A DNA stretch of 64,000 bases. It comes from an uncultured Bacteroidia bacterium (GTDB taxonomy: Bacteria > Bacteroidota > Bacteroidia > Bacteroidales > Prolixibacteraceae). The position numbers and the translations under genes are program-made. Shown piece by piece: positions 8,439 to 18,395 of this stretch. The notes under the pieces were generated by a model, which did not search any database, was not told where the DNA came from, and was given only the letters and a program-made list of their open reading frames with translations. How positions within the stretch are numbered: the first letter of the stretch is position 1; each line of letters begins with the position of its first letter. The stretch spans positions 1 to 64,000 of the forward strand of contig CAIXCY010000230.1 in the NCBI GenBank assembly GCA_903918045.1. The letters run 5' to 3'.

Positions 8439-9605
8439 TTATTTCAACTGCAACTCCAGAATTTTCGCAATCTCTTCCAACGTCACATCACCCCGTTCTC
8501 CGAATGCCTTAATACCTCTATTTTCGAAGCGACCAATAATCGTAGGGATAATTTCGGCACCGATTCCATAGTCTGACAATTTAGTTCCAATACCCAGTGA
8601 TTCAAAGAAATCAACTGTTTTAGCGATGATTGCATCAATCTTTTCAGCTGTCGTTCCCTCCGTGATTTTCCATACCCGCTCGCCATACTGAAGTATTTTC
8701 GCCTCTTTATTGGTGCGTTTTACCCGCATAACACCAGGCAGAATAATACAAAGTGTTCGTCCATGATCGATTCCATGAAGTGCAGTCAGTTCATGTCCAA
8801 TCATATGCGAAGCCCAATCCTGAGGAACTCCAACCCCAATAATGCCGTTTAAGGCCATCGTAGCTGCCCACATAAAGTTGGCCGCTGCATCGTAATCGGT
8901 ACGATTTGCCAGCACTTTGGGGCCCTCATCGATAAGGGTTGTAAGTAGCGATTCAGCAAATTTATCCTGAACAGGAGCGTTTACCGGATAGGTCAGGTAT
9001 TGTTCCATCGTATGGATAAAAGCATCTGCGATGCCATTGGCAACCTGGCGCTGTGGCAAGGAAAATACGACTTCGGGATCGAGAATAGAGAAGAGGGGCA
9101 TCACTTTTTCGGAAGAAAAGGCGAGTTTGTCTTTTGTTTCCCAACGGGTAACAACGGCGCCTCCATTCATTTCCGAACCTGTGGCTGGCAGCGTAAGGAC
9201 CGTTCCGACGGGAATTGCTACTGAAACACTAACTTCATTTCTTCGGGATAAAATCTCCCAGGGATCCGACCCTTCCCAAAGTGCGGCTGCTGCCATAAAC
9301 TTTGTTCCATCCAATACAGAGCCTCCCCCAACGGCAAGAAGGAAATCAATCTTGTGTGCTTTTATTTGTTCAACACCTTTCATCAGGGTCTCATAATGCG
9401 GATTGGCTTCAATTCCGCCAAATTCGATCACATTAAACCCCTTTAAAGCTGCAATGACCTGGTCGTAGATCCCGTTTCTTTTGATGCTGCCACCACCGTA
9501 CGTGAGAAGGATATTGGCGTTTTGAGGAATTAATCCTGAAAGTTTGGCAATCCGCCCTTTCCCAAAAATGATCCTTACCGGGTTATAAAATTCAAAATTT
9601 CTCAT
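8439..9605 (-). CDS. Iron-containing alcohol dehydrogenase, YqhD/BDH type
   Basis: NAD(P)H-dependent reduction of aldehydes to alcohols in the cytoplasm. The 388 residues cover the full family length. The N-terminus has N-P-V-R-I-I-F-G-K-G and the nucleotide-binding G-G-G-S-V-L-D-G-T-K-F. Metal ligands are the Asp of G-I-A-D-A-F-I-H and the histidines of H-M-I-G-H-E-L and G-I-D-H-G, as in YqhD and clostridial butanol dehydrogenases. It lies 59 bases downstream of the ornithine carbamoyltransferase gene on the same strand and may share its transcript. The substrate cannot be read from sequence; broad aldehyde detoxification is usual. Confidence 0.9.
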   Translation of the reverse strand: MRNFEFYNPVRIIFGKGRIAKLSGLIPQNANILLTYGGGSIKRNGIYDQVIAALKGFNVIEFGGIEANPHYETLMKGVEQIKAHKIDFLLAVGGGSVLDGTKFMAAAALWEGSDPWEILSRRNEVSVSVAIPVGTVLTLPATGSEMNGGAVVTRWETKDKLAFSSEKVMPLFSILDPEVVFSLPQRQVANGIADAFIHTMEQYLTYPVNAPVQDKFAESLLTTLIDEGPKVLANRTDYDAAANFMWAATMALNGIIGVGVPQDWASHMIGHELTALHGIDHGRTLCIILPGVMRVKRTNKEAKILQYGERVWKITEGTTAEKIDAIIAKTVDFFESLGIGTKLSDYGIGAEIIPTIIGRFENRGIKAFGERGDVTLEEIAKILELQLK

Positions 9606-9664
9606 GGATATCTTTATTTGTATTAAAATTAAGTTTCATTAAATCAATCGTTTATAAAATTATT

Positions 9665-10666
9665 TCAATTACCTAAGGTCGCAACCATCACAGCTTTGAT
9701 GGTGTGCATCCGGTTTTCGGCCTGATCGAAAACGATGGAGGCCTTACTTTCAAACACCTCATCGGTAACTTCCATAGCCTCAAGCCCAAATTTCTGAAAA
9801 ATATCTTCTCCGACTTTGGTATTTCTATTGTGGTAAGCGGGGAGACAATGTAGGAATTTTACATCTGGATTTCCTGTAAGCTCCATCGCTTCTTTATTTA
9901 CCTGGTATTGATTAAGGAGTGCGATCCTTTCGCTCCAGACCGAATCTGGCTCACCCATCGAAACCCAGACATCGGTATAAAGGAAATCACAATCTTTGAC
10001 CGCCAGGGCGAGATCCTCGGTAATCGTAATTTTGGCACCTGATTCCTGTGCAATTATTCTGCAGGTCGCCTGAAGTTCATCTGAGGGCTGATATATTTTT
10101 GGCGCTGCGGCACGAAAATCCATCCCCATTTTGGCAGCACCTACCATAAGCGAGTTTCCCATATTATTTCGTGCATCTCCAAGATAGGCAAATTTTATTT
10201 GAGAGAGTGGTTTGTCAGAGTGTTCCCGCATGGTAAGTAAATCGGCAAGAATCTGTGTGGGATGAAACTCATTGGTTAAGCCGTTCCATACGGGAACGCC
10301 GGCATAAAGGGCAAGTTCCTCGACGATCGATTGCCCGTATCCGCGGTATTGGATCGCGTCGTACATCCGCCCAAGCACCCGTGCCGTATCTTTCATCGAC
10401 TCTTTGACCCCGATTTGTGAGCCTGTAGGCCCCAGATAGGTCACATGCGCCCCCTGGTCATAGGCAGCCACTTCGAAGGCACAACGGGTGCGGGTAGAAG
10501 CCTTTTCAAAAATAAGTGCGATATTCCTTCCTACCATCCTGGGCTCCTCGGTTCCGGATGACTTTGCCCATTTTAACTCGGCCGCAAGATCAAGTAAGTA
10601 TTCTATTTCGTGGGAGGAAAAATCAAGCAATTTCAAAAAATGCCTGGTATGCAGATTAATAGACAT
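9665..10666 (-). CDS. argF: Ornithine carbamoyltransferase
   Basis: Transfers the carbamoyl group between carbamoyl phosphate and ornithine/citrulline. The 333 residues match the family length. The carbamoyl-phosphate site is S-T-R-T-R (57-61) and H-P-T-Q (135-138). The ornithine site has D-V-W-V-S-M-G-E (232-239) and H-C-L-P-A (273-277). The SMG loop separates it from aspartate and N-acetylornithine carbamoyltransferases. The carbamate kinase gene lies 180 bases upstream on the same strand, suggesting a catabolic role (citrulline to ornithine plus carbamoyl phosphate, then ATP), so arcB is an equally good name. No arginine deiminase is in the window. Confidence 0.95.
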   Translation of the reverse strand: MSINLHTRHFLKLLDFSSHEIEYLLDLAAELKWAKSSGTEEPRMVGRNIALIFEKASTRTRCAFEVAAYDQGAHVTYLGPTGSQIGVKESMKDTARVLGRMYDAIQYRGYGQSIVEELALYAGVPVWNGLTNEFHPTQILADLLTMREHSDKPLSQIKFAYLGDARNNMGNSLMVGAAKMGMDFRAAAPKIYQPSDELQATCRIIAQESGAKITITEDLALAVKDCDFLYTDVWVSMGEPDSVWSERIALLNQYQVNKEAMELTGNPDVKFLHCLPAYHNRNTKVGEDIFQKFGLEAMEVTDEVFESKASIVFDQAENRMHTIKAVMVATLGN

Positions 10667-10693
10667 AAATTACAGTTATAATGGGTTAAACTT

Positions 10694-10720
10694 CTTTGAG
10701 TGTTAAATCATAGCTCAAAG
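10694..10720. promoter_or_regulatory. Inverted repeat upstream of ornithine carbamoyltransferase
   Basis: CTTTGAG at 10694-10700 and CTCAAAG at 10714-10720 are perfect 7-bp arms with a 13-base spacer, 28 bases upstream of the start codon. This could be an operator, for example for an arginine-responsive regulator, but no regulator is identified. Confidence 0.3.
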
Positions 10721-10846
10721 CAACAAAATTTCAGTAAAATCCTTCTCAAATTTCTATATAAAAAAGATAATTAATTGGCTAAGGTACGGAATCAGGTGAA
10801 GTGCCTAATTTTATGAAATATACAATGCAAGTTTTCACTTTTTATT

Positions 10847-11806
10847 TCACGTTCCATAATTTAGTGTGATTTTTGATCCGTATGATTTATCTTCCAGTTT
10901 CGATGCTTCAGTTATGATACTTTTTTCACCTCCATTTTTGATAAATGAGAGGGCTGCAGCTATTTTTGGTGCCATAGATCCCTCACCAAAAGTGCCTGAA
11001 TCAAGGTATTTCAGTGTATCCTTATAATCGAGAAACTCCAGTTTTTCCTGAGTGGGAAGGCCGAAATCCTTAAAAATAAACGGAACGTCGGTTAAGATAT
11101 AGAACTCATTGGCTCCCGCGCTGTTTGCCAGTAGTGATGAGGCGTGGTCTTTATCAATCACTGCATCAATGGTCCGGATCTCGTTATTTTCGTCGTAGTA
11201 GACAGGAATTCCGCCACCACCGCATGTGATAACGATATTTCCCTGACGTGCCAGACCTTTGATGAGTTCAAGATTTAAAATTGTCTTTGGAGCGGGAGAG
11301 GGAACGACACGTCTCCATCCTTTATCCCCTTTTTTGCTTAGCTTGAAGATCCACCCCTTCTCCCGGGACAATTGATTTGCCTGATTCTCGCTATAGTACA
11401 TTCCTATTCGTTTGGTAGGTTTGTTAAAAGCCGTATCATGGGCATCAACCTCGACCATACTGACGATCGTAATCACATCTCTTTTTATTCCGTGCCGGAT
11501 AAGAATATTTCGGAATATCCGTTCAATCATATACCCAATACCGCCTTGAGAATCGGCCACACAGATATCCAGCGGCATCGGAGAAATTCCGTAAATCTGC
11601 TCGCCGGCATCATTGCGCATCAAAATATTCCCAACCTGAGGTCCGTTGCCATGGGTTACAATTAAATCATAGCCATCTTTAATAAGAAAGATCAGATTTT
11701 CAAGAGTCTCGGCAGTGTGCTGCTCCTGCTCTTCGATTGTCCCTTTTTCGTTATCCCGGAGAAGTGCATTTCCACCCAACGCTACAACAGCCAGTTTATT
11801 TGTCAT
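10847..11806 (-). CDS. arcC: Carbamate kinase
   Basis: Makes ATP from carbamoyl phosphate and ADP, releasing ammonia and CO2; the last step of fermentative arginine or citrulline breakdown. The 319 residues show the amino-acid-kinase fold: G-G-N-A-L (11-15), H-G-N-G-P-Q-V-G-N (52-60), the central T-C-G-G-G-G-I-P-V and the nucleotide-site segment D-V-P. It is followed by the ornithine carbamoyltransferase gene in the same direction. The 180-base gap means each may have its own promoter. Confidence 0.95.
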   Translation of the reverse strand: MTNKLAVVALGGNALLRDNEKGTIEEQEQHTAETLENLIFLIKDGYDLIVTHGNGPQVGNILMRNDAGEQIYGISPMPLDICVADSQGGIGYMIERIFRNILIRHGIKRDVITIVSMVEVDAHDTAFNKPTKRIGMYYSENQANQLSREKGWIFKLSKKGDKGWRRVVPSPAPKTILNLELIKGLARQGNIVITCGGGGIPVYYDENNEIRTIDAVIDKDHASSLLANSAGANEFYILTDVPFIFKDFGLPTQEKLEFLDYKDTLKYLDSGTFGEGSMAPKIAAALSFIKNGGEKSIITEASKLEDKSYGSKITLNYGT

Positions 11807-11981
11807 GTATTCTGGTTTTTCAAAAGTTAAAATACGATTTAAAGTAACAAACTATCCAAGAACCAGATGCTGCATTTTATCATATTTCAGAGCTTATATT
11901 TGGAGCCTGGAATCCTTTAATTGAAGTTTTGTCCGGCAGGGGCGCATCGTGGTGCAGCGCTATATATTACATCTGGTGATA

Positions 11982-12010
11982 TTGCCCGTTCCCTTTTTTG
12001 GTTAAATTTG
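11982..12010 (+). promoter_or_regulatory. Promoter of ftsK
   Basis: TTG at 11982-11984 and TAAATTTG at 12003-12010 are separated by 18 bases, close to the Bacteroidota -33/-7 arrangement. The leader to ATG 12054 would be about 37 bases. Confidence 0.45.
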
Positions 12011-12053
12011 CAGGGTGATACGACCCTCTTTTTAATATTTAGATTTCGCAACA

Positions 12054-14486
12054 ATGGTTCGCAGCAGAAATGAAAAATCAGGGACAACTTCGACCCGAAA
12101 AAGCAGAAGTGGCAGTCGTTTAGGAAAACTAAGCACAGGCGAGACAATTGGGGGAATACTAGCCGTTGTGCTTGTTCTTATATCGTGCTATTTGCTGATT
12201 TCATTTACCTCCTTCTTTATTTCCGGCGGAGCGGACATCAGTCTGCTGGATGTCTCTTTCAAAGAGCTCTTTTCCAATCCAGATATAAAAATGCAAAATG
12301 CCGGAGGACGATGGGGAGCAATGGCCGCCAATCTTTTTATTAATAAGGGATTTGGGATTGCAGCATTTGGTTTTGTCTACCTGTTTATGATTCTTGCACT
12401 AAGGCTGGGGAAATTTGGTAAATTTTCGTTGAGAAGAAACCTGGCCTATACCTTGTTTCTGATAATCTGGAGTTCAGTCGCTGCAGGATATTTCCTCACC
12501 TCGCTGTACGAAAAATCGCATATCCTTCCCGGAGGCCATTATGGATTTCATATCAGTCAGTTATTAAACCTTACAATAGGGAAAGTGGGGACATTTTTTC
12601 TAATTCTGGGCTCCATGATGATTTGCCTGATTATTGCTTTTGAGGAGGCGTGGCCACTATTGAAAAAATGGGTAACCTATAAACGGGTAAGAAAAGAGAA
12701 GTCACTCACCGAGGAGATCCCCGAAGAGGATATTTTCGATATTCCGCAGCCACCCGTTATTGAAACCAAAGAGCGGGCATTTGCAAAGGTTGCCGTTGGA
12801 AATAAAGTAGAGATCGTGTATGCTGGATCACCTGAAAAGGAGACCCTCGAGATTGAACGCGAAGAGATTCATCGGGAAGAATCGGTTCCATTTGTGACAA
12901 GCAAACCACTATATGTCCCGGCTCCTCGTAAAGGTGATGAAGAGGATGGCCTCTATGAAGGAGCAGATGCGGAAATGCCAGACTTTGATCCTACCCTTGA
13001 ATTAGCAAGGTATAAGTTTCCCCCCATTGAGTTGCTCGAAGAGCGCTCCTCGGGAAATCCTCAGGTTTCGAATGAAGAGCTGATCGAAAATAAGAATAAG
13101 ATCCTTCAAACACTCAAAAACTATAATATCGAGATTGTAAAAATCAAAGCTACAACAGGTCCTACAATTACCTTATATGAAATTGTTCCTGCACCGGGGG
13201 TAAGAATTTCGAAGATTAAAAATCTTGAAGATGACATCGCCCTGAGCCTTGCTGCATTAGGAATACGTATCATTGCCCCGATTCCCGGAAAAGGAACTGT
13301 CGGTATTGAAGTTCCAAACAGTAAGCCTGAGATTGTTTCAATGCGTTCGCTGATCGCCTCCAAGGTATTTCAGGAGAGTGATTATGAGCTTCCACTCGCC
13401 TTGGGAAAGACAATCTCGAATGAAACTTTTGTTGTTGACCTCACCAAGATGCCCCATATTCTGGTGGCCGGTGCCACCGGACAGGGTAAATCGGTCGGTC
13501 TGAATGCAATTATCTCTTCCTTACTCTATAAAAAGCACCCTGCACAGCTAAAATTCGTTTTTATTGATCCAAAGAAGGTTGAGCTAAACCTCTATTCCAT
13601 TATCGAAAAGCATTTTCTGGCTAAAATGGAGGGGGAAACCGATCCGATTATCACCGATGTTCAGCGGGTTAAAAATACCCTTAACTCATTGAATCACGAG
13701 ATGGATATGCGGTATGATCTTTTAAAGAAGGCGCATGCCCGGAATATCAAGGAGTATAATGAGAAGTTTATTGCCAGAAGGTTAAACCCACTCAAGGGTC
13801 ACCGCTATCAGCCTTATATCGTGGTGGTCATTGATGAATTTGCAGATCTTATTATGACGGCCGGTAAAGAGATTGAATTGCCCATTGCCCGGATAGCACA
13901 GCTTGCCAGGGCCGTCGGAATCCATATGGTGATTGCGACACAGCGCCCCTCAATTAATATCATCACAGGGGTTATCAAAGCCAATTTCCCGGCCAGAATC
14001 GCCTTTAAGGTTGCGTCAATGGTTGATTCACGAACAATTCTGGACACACCTGGCGCAAACCAACTCATCGGGAAAGGGGATATGCTTGTTTCGACAGGCA
14101 ATTCCCTGATCAGGGTTCAGTGTGCCTTTGTCGATACCCCGGAAGTTGAATCGATCGCAAAATATATCAGTCAGCAACCTTCCTATCCAAGCGCCTACCT
14201 GTTGCCGGAGTGTCATGAAGAGGGGGGGGGAGAGTCCGATATGGCAGATCTGAAGAACAGGGATGAATTTTTTGACGAGGCAGCACGAATCGTAGTGATG
14301 AACCAGACCGGATCGACCTCTGCTATTCAACGCAGGTTCTCTATCGGTTATAACAGGGCAGGGAGGATCATGGACCAGCTTGAAGCCGCCGGAATCGTTG
14401 GGCAAAATGAGGGGAGCAAGGCGCGTCAGGTTTTATTGCAGGACGAATACGCTTTGGAACAATTATTGCGGGGTTTGGGTCAATAG
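12054..14486 (+). CDS. ftsK: DNA translocase FtsK/SpoIIIE
   Basis: Septum-anchored dsDNA motor that clears the chromosome terminus during division and activates Xer recombination. The 810 residues contain about four membrane helices (30-200), an acidic linker (215-320), the alpha/beta motor with Walker A G-A-T-G-Q-G-K-S (473-480) and Walker B V-V-V-I-D-E-F-A-D, and a C-terminal winged-helix gamma domain (about 740-805; R-R-F-S-I-G-Y-N-R-A-G-R). The gamma domain is the part that reads KOPS-like DNA sites. A tract of nine G (14222-14230) encodes E-E-G-G-G-E. lolA follows after 26 bases. Confidence 0.97.
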   Translation: MVRSRNEKSGTTSTRKSRSGSRLGKLSTGETIGGILAVVLVLISCYLLISFTSFFISGGADISLLDVSFKELFSNPDIKMQNAGGRWGAMAANLFINKGFGIAAFGFVYLFMILALRLGKFGKFSLRRNLAYTLFLIIWSSVAAGYFLTSLYEKSHILPGGHYGFHISQLLNLTIGKVGTFFLILGSMMICLIIAFEEAWPLLKKWVTYKRVRKEKSLTEEIPEEDIFDIPQPPVIETKERAFAKVAVGNKVEIVYAGSPEKETLEIEREEIHREESVPFVTSKPLYVPAPRKGDEEDGLYEGADAEMPDFDPTLELARYKFPPIELLEERSSGNPQVSNEELIENKNKILQTLKNYNIEIVKIKATTGPTITLYEIVPAPGVRISKIKNLEDDIALSLAALGIRIIAPIPGKGTVGIEVPNSKPEIVSMRSLIASKVFQESDYELPLALGKTISNETFVVDLTKMPHILVAGATGQGKSVGLNAIISSLLYKKHPAQLKFVFIDPKKVELNLYSIIEKHFLAKMEGETDPIITDVQRVKNTLNSLNHEMDMRYDLLKKAHARNIKEYNEKFIARRLNPLKGHRYQPYIVVVIDEFADLIMTAGKEIELPIARIAQLARAVGIHMVIATQRPSINIITGVIKANFPARIAFKVASMVDSRTILDTPGANQLIGKGDMLVSTGNSLIRVQCAFVDTPEVESIAKYISQQPSYPSAYLLPECHEEGGGESDMADLKNRDEFFDEAARIVVMNQTGSTSAIQRRFSIGYNRAGRIMDQLEAAGIVGQNEGSKARQVLLQDEYALEQLLRGLGQ

Positions 14487-14512
14487 TGAATATTTAAACA
14501 AATTATAATAGG

Positions 14513-15163
14513 ATGAAAGTTATTTCGTTGTTCAGTGTTTTATTTTTAGTTACCGGTTCGATTTTTGCACAACAGGATGCAAAAGCAAAGGAGATTCTTG
14601 ATAAACTCTCGCAAACCAGCAAAAGTTATAAGACAATCCAGATCGATTTTTCGTTTACCCTCCAGAATAAGACAGGGAGTGTTACCGAAACCAACGAAGG
14701 GAGTGTTGCTTTAAAAGGGAAGAGTTACAGGTTGCATATGCCTGCTATGGGAATGGAAGTCTTTTCAGACGGAGCTGTAACCTGGAGTTATCTGACTCAG
14801 TCCAATGAAGTTAATATCTCAGCGGTTGATCCCGAGAGCGAGGCATCCCTTAATCCTGCCAATATTTTTACCATTTATGAAAATGGGTTCAATTTCACCT
14901 ATATCGGTGAGGAGAGCGTCGCAGGAAAGGCTGCCCTCGTAATCGATCTTTTCCCCACCGATGCGAAGAAGGAGTTCACAAAGGTTCGGTTAAGTATTGA
15001 TAAGGTTAAAAATCAGATCCTTATGGCAAAAACCTTTAACAAGGATGGAAATACATATACCCTTGCCATGAAAAATATGAAAACCGATCAGAATTTAACG
15101 CCTGACTATTTTAAGTTCGATCCAGCAAAATATCCCAAGGTTGAGATAAATGATATGAGATAA
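14513..15163 (+). CDS. lolA: LolA-like outer-membrane lipoprotein carrier
   Basis: Periplasmic chaperone that ferries lipoproteins from the inner to the outer membrane. A 216-residue protein with a signal peptide (M-K-V-I-S-L-F-S-V-L-F ending I-F-A-Q) and the half-barrel pattern of LolA: an N-terminal helix followed by alternating strands, with F-S-F-T-L-Q-N and S-Y-R-L-H-M-P segments. It follows ftsK by 26 bases, an arrangement also familiar in other bacteria (ftsK-lolA), so the two are probably one operon. The operon ends at the hairpin overlapping the stop codon. Bacteroidota LolA proteins are divergent, so the assignment rests on pattern and context. Confidence 0.85.
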   Translation: MKVISLFSVLFLVTGSIFAQQDAKAKEILDKLSQTSKSYKTIQIDFSFTLQNKTGSVTETNEGSVALKGKSYRLHMPAMGMEVFSDGAVTWSYLTQSNEVNISAVDPESEASLNPANIFTIYENGFNFTYIGEESVAGKAALVIDLFPTDAKKEFTKVRLSIDKVKNQILMAKTFNKDGNTYTLAMKNMKTDQNLTPDYFKFDPAKYPKVEINDMR

Positions 15164-15196
15164 TAAGATAAGGCTTTTTAGAAGCCTTATCTTATT
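15162..15196. terminator. Bidirectional terminator between lolA and the GH36-like gene
   Basis: Perfect 15-bp stem (15162-15176 with 15182-15196) around the loop TTTAG. It begins inside the lolA stop codon and touches the stop codon of the convergent gene. The two genes therefore share one compact symmetrical terminator. Confidence 0.8.
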
Positions 15197-17268
15197 CAGT
15201 TAATCCATATAATCTCAGAAGCGTATTTCCCATTCATCTCTTTGATTTCTATTCCGTTGGACATCAATTCTGAGCCTGATATTTTTCTGTCTTGCCCTTT
15301 TCTATCTTCAAAGGTTAACGTGTAAATTTTCTTCTGTTCGAGCCCTCTGAGCCGGATGATTTTTGAATCGGGTGCTTTTTCAGAGGGTTTAAAAAGGAGA
15401 ACCGATCCTTTGTTTAGTGAGGTATTAAAAAATTCAATGCCATCCCAGTTAATTCCGTCGGGTATGGGAAGGATGTGGTAAACATCTGCCGGTGCATCGC
15501 CTGGTTTTATTCCTCTTAAGATCGGTCGTTGCTTCGTTTTGTAGAGTGGCCAGTGTTTTTTGACCCCATCAATCTGATTCGAAGTATAGACACACCAATT
15601 GGTTGCCATATTGGCGCCCATAAAGCCGGTCCGGAGGATGTAATTCACCCATTCAGGGGAATCGTTAATGACTCCTCCGTTTGGGCTGAAACCTGCGTTA
15701 TTTGGAACTTCACCATGAGGGCCAAGATTCATCCCAATGTCGGTCTTTATCTGCACCGGATTTATCATAAACGAGCAAGAGTAAAACGATTCGCGGTGAT
15801 ATTCCGGACCGCCTGAATCTTCATTGGTAAATACGGAGATTCGTTGTAAGGTTGTGAAATCCTTTAATAACCCTCCGTTCCCGCAATGTTCATAACGGAA
15901 GTTGGGGCGGCTGCTGATCATGTAATCCAGAATCTCCAGAAGCCCCTCATGGCTAAGATAGTTGTATTTGGCTTCCAGCAGCATGTCGCTTCTCCAGTAG
16001 TCGAAATGCCAAAAGTCATATCTGGTTAACAGTGCCTTTTTCTCTTTTTCTCTTCCCTCCGCAGTTCCAATATCACATTTTTCGAAAGTAAAGTTCATAT
16101 AAAGCGAAAGTTTCTGGCCATTCCTGTGGACGATATCTCCGGCAGTCATCCCTTTTGGCCACTTCAAAGTGTCTGGTTTCCAATTGGTATACTTTTTGAA
16201 GTCTCCTTTAGTCCAGTCAGCCCCAGAGCCATCCAGCCAGTCAATATCGATTTTACCAAGTTCTGCGCCCCATTGAGTTACAGGATATTTGTTATAGTAT
16301 TCGGTTAGCTGACCCTCATTTCCCGGAATGCAATATTCAATTAGTGGCTCTTGCGGATTATCACGTAGTGTTTGGGTAATCTTATAGTTCCAGAACCACC
16401 GCTTCATTTTATTGGTGCCATCATCAATATTTCCCACATAAGCCCCGAAGAAAACTGCGGGAAGGTTGAAAATTGCCCCTTTTTCTTTTGTCACCGATCC
16501 GGCATCCCATAAATACGATTTATAATTTACCGTTAGCGGGTCTGCTCCGGTCTTATTCTTAAAAACGCCAAAACTCCATTCGTAGCCAATATATAACCCA
16601 TGCCTTGAGTTTATATCGAGCACCTGAAAGGGGAGATGACTATTGATCCCCTCTGGTGAAGCGCCATTGGCATCATTGGAAAGGTAACATGTGATTGAAT
16701 CATTCGCCCCTAATTTGTCAGAGGTTACAATTGGTTTATCTCGTGGGTCCTTATTCCCGAGGTATCTTCCCTTATTAAACCGCCAGAGTGACGCAATGGA
16801 ATCGGAGGTGAATTTTATGTTTGCAGAGATTACCGTCACATTCTGAAACGTAATGTTTCCAACTGTGTTATTTCGAATTGCTACTGAATTCTCAATCGGT
16901 CCCACACCTGATTTGGCTTCCCATTTCGATTCCAGCTCCAGATTTGGTGAGGTACTGAAAAAATGAAGGGTTAGTTTTACGCCGTTGGATTTTTCGATCG
17001 TGCCATTTTTGAACTTCCAGTTCGGTTGAAAGCTCTGGTTTCCAATCTGAACTTCTTCCGGGAAAGGCATTTCAGACAGCGATTTGATCCAGTTCCAGCC
17101 ATTTTTGGCGTTTCTCAACTCATAAATTGCAGGACGATCCCTGGATATTGCGATGGTAACGTAGGTATCTTCTGTTTTGAGTTGCCAATTTTGTTTCGGG
17201 ATCGGATTCTCGGCTAAAGCGATCCGGGAGATCGTAAAAGCGATTATAATAAGATATCTTTTCTTCAT
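15196..17268 (-). CDS. Secreted glycoside hydrolase, GH36-like (alpha-galactosidase clan)
   Basis: A 690-residue exported enzyme. I chose ATG 17268 because it starts the signal peptide (M-K-K-R-Y-L-I-I-I ... A-L-A-E); an upstream ATG at 17295 adds nine residues. The N-terminal half reads as a beta-sandwich and the second half as a TIM barrel. Candidate nucleophile is the Asp in H-F-D-Y-W, and candidate acid/base is the Asp in T-N-E-D-S-G, with Y-E-H-C-G-N-G-G between them, a layout similar to clan-D alpha-galactosidases. Sequence is divergent, so substrate is open (alpha-galactoside or related). It stands alone, not beside a SusCD pair. Confidence 0.7.
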   Translation of the reverse strand: MKKRYLIIIAFTISRIALAENPIPKQNWQLKTEDTYVTIAISRDRPAIYELRNAKNGWNWIKSLSEMPFPEEVQIGNQSFQPNWKFKNGTIEKSNGVKLTLHFFSTSPNLELESKWEAKSGVGPIENSVAIRNNTVGNITFQNVTVISANIKFTSDSIASLWRFNKGRYLGNKDPRDKPIVTSDKLGANDSITCYLSNDANGASPEGINSHLPFQVLDINSRHGLYIGYEWSFGVFKNKTGADPLTVNYKSYLWDAGSVTKEKGAIFNLPAVFFGAYVGNIDDGTNKMKRWFWNYKITQTLRDNPQEPLIEYCIPGNEGQLTEYYNKYPVTQWGAELGKIDIDWLDGSGADWTKGDFKKYTNWKPDTLKWPKGMTAGDIVHRNGQKLSLYMNFTFEKCDIGTAEGREKEKKALLTRYDFWHFDYWRSDMLLEAKYNYLSHEGLLEILDYMISSRPNFRYEHCGNGGLLKDFTTLQRISVFTNEDSGGPEYHRESFYSCSFMINPVQIKTDIGMNLGPHGEVPNNAGFSPNGGVINDSPEWVNYILRTGFMGANMATNWCVYTSNQIDGVKKHWPLYKTKQRPILRGIKPGDAPADVYHILPIPDGINWDGIEFFNTSLNKGSVLLFKPSEKAPDSKIIRLRGLEQKKIYTLTFEDRKGQDRKISGSELMSNGIEIKEMNGKYASEIIWIN

Positions 17269-17460
17269 CAGTTCAATCGTTTGGTCTTGAGGCAACTAAT
17301 TATATAACTTATATTTTGTCTTTTAGGTGACGAGTTGGTTAATATAATATTCATAAAGAGAAGCTTCTTTACCTTGAAAATGGCATTGCTTCACTCTTTT
17401 TTATTTCAGGAGGAAATAAAAAGATGTTTTGTCAGATCAATGACACGATAGAATCTGATT

Positions 17461-18261
17461 TTACCGGTGCCCTTGTCTGTAATATTTATTCTGCAAGGTA
17501 TAAGTATAGCCAAAGGTTATAACTCCTGCACCGGTGTTATTCTTTCCGTTACCTGTCCCTTTTTGGATAGATAAGAAACCATAATTACCACCTCCTTCAA
17601 TAAAAAATGCATCCTGTTTGGTGACATTGACCGATATGCCCACAAAACCGTCGATGCCGGCGTTGAACTTATATAAATCGTTTTTGATATTTGTGTTGGC
17701 ATTAAAATCCAGGGGTGGAAAAGGAAGTTCGGTAAAGCTATTATCCTGATTTAGCATTGAAACTTTATTCGTACCGCTAGTGACCTGATGGGCGTTTAAT
17801 AAATATCCTGCGAACGGCCCCAGGGCAGCATAAACCTTCACGGGACTATTTTTGCTTATTTTCCAGGTATACCTTGCCAGTACCGGCATTAAAAGGTAGT
17901 TAATTTTTGCTTCACTTTTAAAATTAGCATATAGATATTCAGGTGCAGTACCTGGAAATTGGGCAATCATCTCCAGAGGAGTCTGAAATGCCTGAAATTT
18001 ATGCTTTAATCCACCCTGTGAGGAGTATTCGAGTCCAATGGAGACTGAGAATTTTTTATTGACATGATATTCTCCGAATACGCCACCATCGGTTGCGAAC
18101 CGTGACGAGTACCCTGTATTTAGCGGGGTGTCGGAACTTCCACCCGTTAGATTTGGAATACTGAATCCCCCCTTTAATCCGAGGGTAACTTTTTGGGCAA
18201 AACCATTTCCACATTGAAATACCAACGCAAGAAAAGTAAACAGCAGGATATGTTTTTTCAT
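17461..18261 (-). CDS. Porin-family outer-membrane beta-barrel protein (PorT-like)
   Basis: A 266-residue exported protein. ATG 18261 is preferred because it starts the signal peptide M-K-K-H-I-L-L-F-T-F ... G-F-A-Q; an ATG at 18306 would add 15 residues. The mature part has the small-barrel pattern of the OMP beta-brl_2 family: G-L-K-G-G-F-S at the start, repeated aromatic-alternating strands, G-L-E-Y-S-S-Q-G-G, and a last strand with F-G-Y-T-Y. Such proteins sit in the outer membrane; most have no known role. It is transcribed alone. Confidence 0.8.
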   Translation of the reverse strand: MKKHILLFTFLALVFQCGNGFAQKVTLGLKGGFSIPNLTGGSSDTPLNTGYSSRFATDGGVFGEYHVNKKFSVSIGLEYSSQGGLKHKFQAFQTPLEMIAQFPGTAPEYLYANFKSEAKINYLLMPVLARYTWKISKNSPVKVYAALGPFAGYLLNAHQVTSGTNKVSMLNQDNSFTELPFPPLDFNANTNIKNDLYKFNAGIDGFVGISVNVTKQDAFFIEGGGNYGFLSIQKGTGNGKNNTGAGVITFGYTYTLQNKYYRQGHR

Positions 18262-18395
18262 AATAAATAATTTATTAGTTAAAAGATAAGAACCAATAAC
18301 TATCAATGATGATTTGCCTTAAGCGTTTCAGATGACCATATTCCGGCCATTTACAATATCAAATATAAGAATTATTTAATCAAAATAAAAATTTT

